From the NCBI RefSeq assembly GCF_015547515.1, contig NZ_JADMVE010000006.1, positions 142,609 to 206,608 of the forward strand: a stretch of 64,000 nt of DNA. Direction: 5' to 3'. The stretch's first letter is position 1. Each line of letters starts with the position of its first letter. A program made the position numbers and the translations under genes. The DNA comes from Eubacterium sp. 1001713B170207_170306_E7 (lineage in GTDB: Bacteria; Bacillota; Clostridia; Eubacteriales; Eubacteriaceae). The notes under the pieces are model-generated. The model was given only the letters and a program-made list of their open reading frames with translations. It ran no database searches and was not told the origin of the DNA. Shown here in pieces: positions 60,343 through 64,000 of this stretch.

Positions 60343-60711
60343 ATGGCAAGAATTGCCGGCGTCGATTTACCCAGAGATAAAAGGGTAGAAGTAGGCTTAA
60401 CCTACATTTATGGAATTGGTCGTCCCACTTCCAATAAGATTTTAAAAGAGTTAAACATTAACCCTGATACCAGAGTTAAAGACTTAACTGAAAATGAAGT
60501 TAACGCATTAAGAAACATTCTCGATGAAAAATACACCGTAGAAGGTGATTTACGCCGAGAAGTTAATTTAAATATTAAACGACTGATCGAAATTGGTTCC
60601 TACAGAGGTTTAAGACACCGTAGAGGTTTACCTGTCCGTGGACAGAAAACCAAAACCAATGCCCGCACACGCAAAGGTCCGAAGAAAACAGTCGGAAGAA
60701 AGAGCAAATAG
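60343..60711 (+). CDS. rpsM: 30S ribosomal protein S13
   Basis: This 122-aa head protein forms bridges B1a/b. [33 protein letters not shown] and [30 protein letters not shown] are canonical. The start ATG follows AGGAGGTACTAACC. Confidence 0.98.
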   Translation: MARIAGVDLPRDKRVEVGLTYIYGIGRPTSNKILKELNINPDTRVKDLTENEVNALRNILDEKYTVEGDLRREVNLNIKRLIEIGSYRGLRHRRGLPVRGQKTKTNARTRKGPKKTVGRKSK

Positions 60712-60722
60712 GAGGTTGAATC

Positions 60723-61115
60723 ATGGCTAAGAAAGTTATCCGTTCTAAGAAAAGAAAAATCAAAAAGAATATTGAACGCGGCCAGGCCCACATTCAATCT
60801 TCATTCAATAACACCATTGTGACCATCACTGACACTGCCGGAAACGCCTTATCTTGGGCAAGTGCCGGAGAATTAGGTTTCAGAGGTTCCAGAAAAAGCA
60901 CACCTTTCGCAGCTCAGATGGCTGCTGAACAGGCGGCAAAGCTCGCAATGGAACACGGTTTAAAGAGTGTTGAAGTAATGGTCAAAGGACCAGGTTCAGG
61001 TCGTGAAGCAGCGATTCGTGCCCTACAGGCAGCGGGCCTTGAAATTACCCTCATCCGAGACGTAACCCCAATCCCGCACAATGGCTGTCGTCCACCTAAA
61101 CGCAGAAGAGTCTAA
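60723..61115 (+). CDS. rpsK: 30S ribosomal protein S11
   Basis: This 130-aa platform protein contains [30 protein letters not shown] and [26 protein letters not shown]. It contacts mRNA in the E site. Full-length match. Confidence 0.98.
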   Translation: MAKKVIRSKKRKIKKNIERGQAHIQSSFNNTIVTITDTAGNALSWASAGELGFRGSRKSTPFAAQMAAEQAAKLAMEHGLKSVEVMVKGPGSGREAAIRALQAAGLEITLIRDVTPIPHNGCRPPKRRRV

Positions 61116-61135
61116 TAGGAGGTGTAAAGAATAGT

Positions 61136-61765
61136 ATGGCAAGATATACAGAAGCATCATGCCGTCAGTGCAGACGTGAAGGCATGAAATTATACTTAAA
61201 GGGTGAAAGATGTTATTCTACAAACAAATGCGCGTTTGAAAGAAGACCGACACCACCAGGACAGCACGGTAAAAGACGGACAAAATTATCTGAATACGGC
61301 TTACAGTTACGTGAAAAACAGAAAGTTAAAAGAATCTATGGCGTTCTTGAAAAACAGTTCGCACATTATTTTGATTTAGCTGAAAAACAGAAAGGGATCA
61401 CTGGTTCCAACCTGTTAGAAATCCTGGAAACCCGTCTGGACAATGTTGTTTACCGTCTTGGCCTGGCAACATCCAGAAAAGAAGCCCGTCAGCTGGTACA
61501 GCACGCTCATTTCCTGATTAACGGCAAAAAGGTCAACGTACCTTCTTACCTGGTTAAGGAAGGCGATACCATCGAAGTAAAGGCAAAAAGCAAAAAATCA
61601 CCTAAATTTAAAGAAATTCTTGAAGCAACTGAAAACAGAGCTGTCGCTCCTTGGTTATCAGCAGATTTAGATACTTTAAGCGGAAAAGTTATCGGAAGAC
61701 CGACAAGAGAAGATATTGATGTTGAAATTGCTGAACATCTAATCGTCGAATTGTATTCTAAGTAA
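61136..61765 (+). CDS. rpsD: 30S ribosomal protein S4
   Basis: This 209-aa 16S assembly nucleator has the zinc-type N-terminus ([24 protein letters not shown], four Cys) and the S4 domain ([46 protein letters not shown]). In this genome rpsD lies in the alpha operon, unlike Bacillus subtilis, where it stands alone. Confidence 0.98.
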   Translation: MARYTEASCRQCRREGMKLYLKGERCYSTNKCAFERRPTPPGQHGKRRTKLSEYGLQLREKQKVKRIYGVLEKQFAHYFDLAEKQKGITGSNLLEILETRLDNVVYRLGLATSRKEARQLVQHAHFLINGKKVNVPSYLVKEGDTIEVKAKSKKSPKFKEILEATENRAVAPWLSADLDTLSGKVIGRPTREDIDVEIAEHLIVELYSK

Positions 61766-61792
61766 TAGGATAAAATGACAATGAGACATTCG

Positions 61793-61809
61793 CCGGCGCT
61801 CTGCGCCGG
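61793..61809 (+). other. hairpin between rpsD and rpoA
   Basis: CCGGCG-CTCTG-CGCCGG forms a 6-bp GC stem in the 103-bp gap, without a U-tract. It may modulate rpoA translation or mRNA processing. Confidence 0.5.
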
Positions 61810-61868
61810 TATGCGTAACCCTCACGTTATGGAACTGAAAAATTTAAATTTAGGAGGGTCAAGATTAA

Positions 61869-62828
61869 ATGATCGAATTTGAAAAACCAATTATCGAAAT
61901 CGTTGAAAAATCAGAAGATGAAACCTACGGCAAGTTTGTCGTCGAACCCTTGGAAAGAGGCTATGGTACAACCTTAGGCAACAGCTTAAGACGGATCATG
62001 CTTTCCTCCCTCCCGGGCGTTGCCGTTACTTCCGTTAAAATAGACGGTGTTCTTCATGAGTTCTCAACCATTCCCGGCGTACGGGAAGACGTTGTGGAAA
62101 TCCTGCTGAACATGAAAGGTCTGGCTGCTGAAATCTTCTCAGACGAACCGAAGACCGTCCGTATCGAAGCAGAAGGCGAAGGCGAGATCACCGCTGGTGA
62201 TATCATTACCGACGCTGATGTGGAAATCTTAAACCCCGACATGCACATCGCAACCCTGGCAAAGGGCGCAACCCTGAACATGGAAATGCGTCTGGAAAAG
62301 GGCCGCGGCTATGTCGCTTCTGATAAAAATAAATACCCGGGTATGCCAATCGGCACTTTGCCGGTTGACTCCATTTTCTCACCAATCCGTAAGGTCAACT
62401 TTCTGGTGGAAAATACCCGTGTCGGTCAGATAACCGATTTTGACAAGCTGACCCTGGAAGTGTGGACCGATGGGACCACCACGCCAGAAGAAGCCCTGTC
62501 ATTATCAGCAAAAGTACTGAATGAACATTTGAATCTTTTCATTGATTTAACCGACCACGCAAACAGTGTCGAAATCATGGTAGAAAAAGAAGAAAATGAA
62601 AAAGAACGCATCCGTGAAATGTCCATCGAAGAGCTGGAATTATCCGTGCGCTCAAGCAATTGCCTGAGAAGGGCAAATATTGATACCGTTGAAAAATTAA
62701 CTCAGAAAACCGAAGAGGACATGATCAAGGTGCGTAACCTTGGCCGTAAGTCCTTAAATGAAATCAAGCATAAACTGGCTGAAATCGGGTTATCGCTGAG
62801 TCAAGAAGACGAAAAGACAAAGGAGTGA
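61869..62828 (+). CDS. rpoA: DNA-directed RNA polymerase subunit alpha
   Basis: This 319-aa subunit seeds polymerase assembly. The N-terminal domain ([43 protein letters not shown]) and the C-terminal DNA- and activator-binding domain ([47 protein letters not shown]) are complete. RBS TAGGAGGGTCAAGATTAA. Confidence 0.98.
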   Translation: MIEFEKPIIEIVEKSEDETYGKFVVEPLERGYGTTLGNSLRRIMLSSLPGVAVTSVKIDGVLHEFSTIPGVREDVVEILLNMKGLAAEIFSDEPKTVRIEAEGEGEITAGDIITDADVEILNPDMHIATLAKGATLNMEMRLEKGRGYVASDKNKYPGMPIGTLPVDSIFSPIRKVNFLVENTRVGQITDFDKLTLEVWTDGTTTPEEALSLSAKVLNEHLNLFIDLTDHANSVEIMVEKEENEKERIREMSIEELELSVRSSNCLRRANIDTVEKLTQKTEEDMIKVRNLGRKSLNEIKHKLAEIGLSLSQEDEKTKE

Positions 62829-62835
62829 TAGAATA

Positions 62836-63177
62836 ATGGCTGGATACAGAAAATTAGGCCGCCCAACCGATCAAAGAAGAGCAATGCTCAGAAATCTGAC
62901 CACTTCACTTTTAGAGCACGGTAGAATCGAAACAACCGTTACCCGCGCAAAAGAAGTAAAAAGAATGGCAGATAAAATGGTCACCTTGGGTAAAAGAGGC
63001 GACTTACATGCCAGAAGACAGGCGTTAGCATACATCACTAAAGATGATGTAGTCAAAAGCCTGTTCGATGAAATTGCACCTAAATACGCCGAAAGACAGG
63101 GTGGATACACACGCATCTACCGTGTTGGACCACGCAGAGGCGACGGTGCTGAAATGGCAGTAATTGAATTAGTATAA
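62836..63177 (+). CDS. rplQ: 50S ribosomal protein L17
   Basis: This 113-aa tunnel-exit protein ([52 protein letters not shown]) is the last gene of the ribosomal supercluster. A strong terminator follows it. Confidence 0.98.
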   Translation: MAGYRKLGRPTDQRRAMLRNLTTSLLEHGRIETTVTRAKEVKRMADKMVTLGKRGDLHARRQALAYITKDDVVKSLFDEIAPKYAERQGGYTRIYRVGPRRGDGAEMAVIELV

Positions 63178-63185
63178 CAAAGAAT

Positions 63186-63219
63186 GGGATTAAGCCTTGC
63201 GCAAGGTTTAATCCCTTTT
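63186..63219 (+). terminator. terminator of the ribosomal supercluster
   Basis: GGGATTAAGCCTTGC and GCAAGGTTTAATCCC (63186-63215) are almost perfectly complementary and are followed by TTTTG. Confidence 0.85.
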
Positions 63220-63275
63220 GACGATTTAGTCAGAAATTTCAGAATTCCATAGAAAGTTGAGTGGGAGCATAAAGC

Positions 63276-64000
63276 ATGCCCTGCATTAAACAGAAAGAGA
63301 AACTCATGGAAAAAATTATCGAGGTTAAAAACCTGATCTATGAATACCCCAAAACCAATGAAAATGAAAGCACCATCGCGCTGCAAGGCGTCGATTTTAG
63401 TATAGAACGCGGGGAGTTCGTGGGGATTATCGGCCATAACGGCTCCGGTAAATCCACCCTGTCAAAGCTCCTCAACGCCATCATTCAGCCCACCGGCGGC
63501 GACGTCGTGGTCAACGGGATGAACACAAAGGACCCCGAACACATCTGGGACATCCGCCAGACCGCCGGCATGGTTTTTCAGAATCCTGACAACCAGCTGG
63601 TCGCCACCATCGTCGAGGAGGACGTGGCCTTTGGACCGGAAAATCTGGGCATACCGCCGGAGGAAATCCGCAGGCGCGTGGACGAGGCACTCGGCACCGT
63701 CGCCATGGAAGCCTACCGCCGGCAAAAGCCCCATCAGCTGTCCGGCGGACAGAAGCAGCGGATCGCCATTGCCGGTATCCTGGCCATGGAACCCGACTGC
63801 ATCATTTTTGATGAGCCCACTGCCATGCTCGACCCCTCCGGCCGGAAAGAGGTTATGCGGACCATCAAAAAACTGAACCAGGAAAAGAAAATGACCGTGC
63901 TGCACATCACCCACTATATGAATGAGCTCATCGACGCAGACCGGATCATTGTACTCGATAAAGGCAGAATCGTCATGCAGGGCCGGCCCAAGGAAATCTT
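63276..64000 (+). CDS. ecfA1: ECF transporter ATP-binding protein EcfA1 (3' end outside window)
   Basis: This ABC ATPase drives energy-coupling-factor vitamin/metal uptake with EcfA2, EcfT and substrate-specific S components. Walker [12 protein letters not shown]-loop [11 protein letters not shown], signature [10 protein letters not shown], Walker [12 protein letters not shown] and H-loop HITHYMNEL are all present before the window ends. The position after rplQ is typical. GTGGGAGC supports ATG 63276; ATG 63306 ([10 protein letters not shown]) is a shorter alternative. Confidence 0.92.
   Translation, partial: MPCIKQKEKLMEKIIEVKNLIYEYPKTNENESTIALQGVDFSIERGEFVGIIGHNGSGKSTLSKLLNAIIQPTGGDVVVNGMNTKDPEHIWDIRQTAGMVFQNPDNQLVATIVEEDVAFGPENLGIPPEEIRRRVDEALGTVAMEAYRRQKPHQLSGGQKQRIAIAGILAMEPDCIIFDEPTAMLDPSGRKEVMRTIKKLNQEKKMTVLHITHYMNELIDADRIIVLDKGRIVMQGRPKEI

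Overview
The window comes from a Gram-positive Bacillota genome of the class Clostridia. It carries a sporulation-type sigma factor (SigH) directly after a YacP-like NYN protein, zinc-binding forms of S14, S4 and L36, an ECF-transporter ATPase after rplQ, and many TTG and GTG starts behind strong AGGAGG sites. Moderate GC content and gene style suggest a Eubacterium/Acetobacterium-like acetogen. That placement is a guess from general knowledge, not a measurement.

Layout. (1) 1-7433 is host chromosome: the end of an AI-2E-type membrane protein, tyrS, a HisRS-family gene, a dispersed palindromic repeat, two RNA methyltransferases (THUMP type and RlmB type), yacP, sigH, and tRNA-Tyr and tRNA-Thr behind a clear promoter. 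(2) 7393-43454 is a prophage of about 36 kb integrated in the 3' end of tRNA-Thr, bounded by a perfect 45-bp direct repeat. (3) 43455-47582 is host again: the stranded tRNA terminator, a cold-shock gene with an unusual terminator-like leader, tuf, a GNAT acetyltransferase, and a 1.5-kb gene-free block of tandem and inverted repeats. (4) 47583-63177 is the complete S10-spc-alpha ribosomal supercluster (rpsJ to rplQ, with secY, adk, map, a KOW protein, infA and rpoA inside), followed by the start of an ecfA1 gene cut by the window edge.

Prophage. It is a siphovirus-type element with an HK97-like head. Leftward genes are the integrase, a HIRAN zinc-ribbon protein, an ImmA-like protease and a CI-like repressor. 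Rightward early genes follow: an excisionase-like protein, a DUF2786 protein, a replication initiator with palindromic iterons inside its gene, and two tandem helicase-loader-like genes, one with a zinc finger. Next come a sigma-like late regulator, a second small tyrosine recombinase, an HNH/P-loop fusion, a probable cos region, terminase, portal, ClpP-type protease, capsid, connectors and tail tube. The tail chaperone has a -1 frameshift site. The tape measure, Dit, a Tal protein with an S74 autoprotease, a baseplate-like protein, three paralogous tail fibres, a holin, an M15 endolysin and a Dam-type methylase complete the structural and lysis part. The right end holds accessory genes: a minus-strand cassette with its own promoter and terminator, a candidate RNA/structured leader before an XRE regulator, and an orphan response regulator.

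Most interesting signals: two tail-fibre genes each preceded by a 29-codon leader ORF containing a run of 10 or 9 G, where any non-multiple-of-three change in length stops the leader early (candidate phase variation through translational coupling); a family of roughly 190-bp terminally palindromic elements in four copies; a candidate RNA of about 225 nt and a structured leader before the XRE gene; a terminator/anti-sense arrangement upstream of the integrase; and an orphan receiver-domain protein with an unrecognised helical tail.
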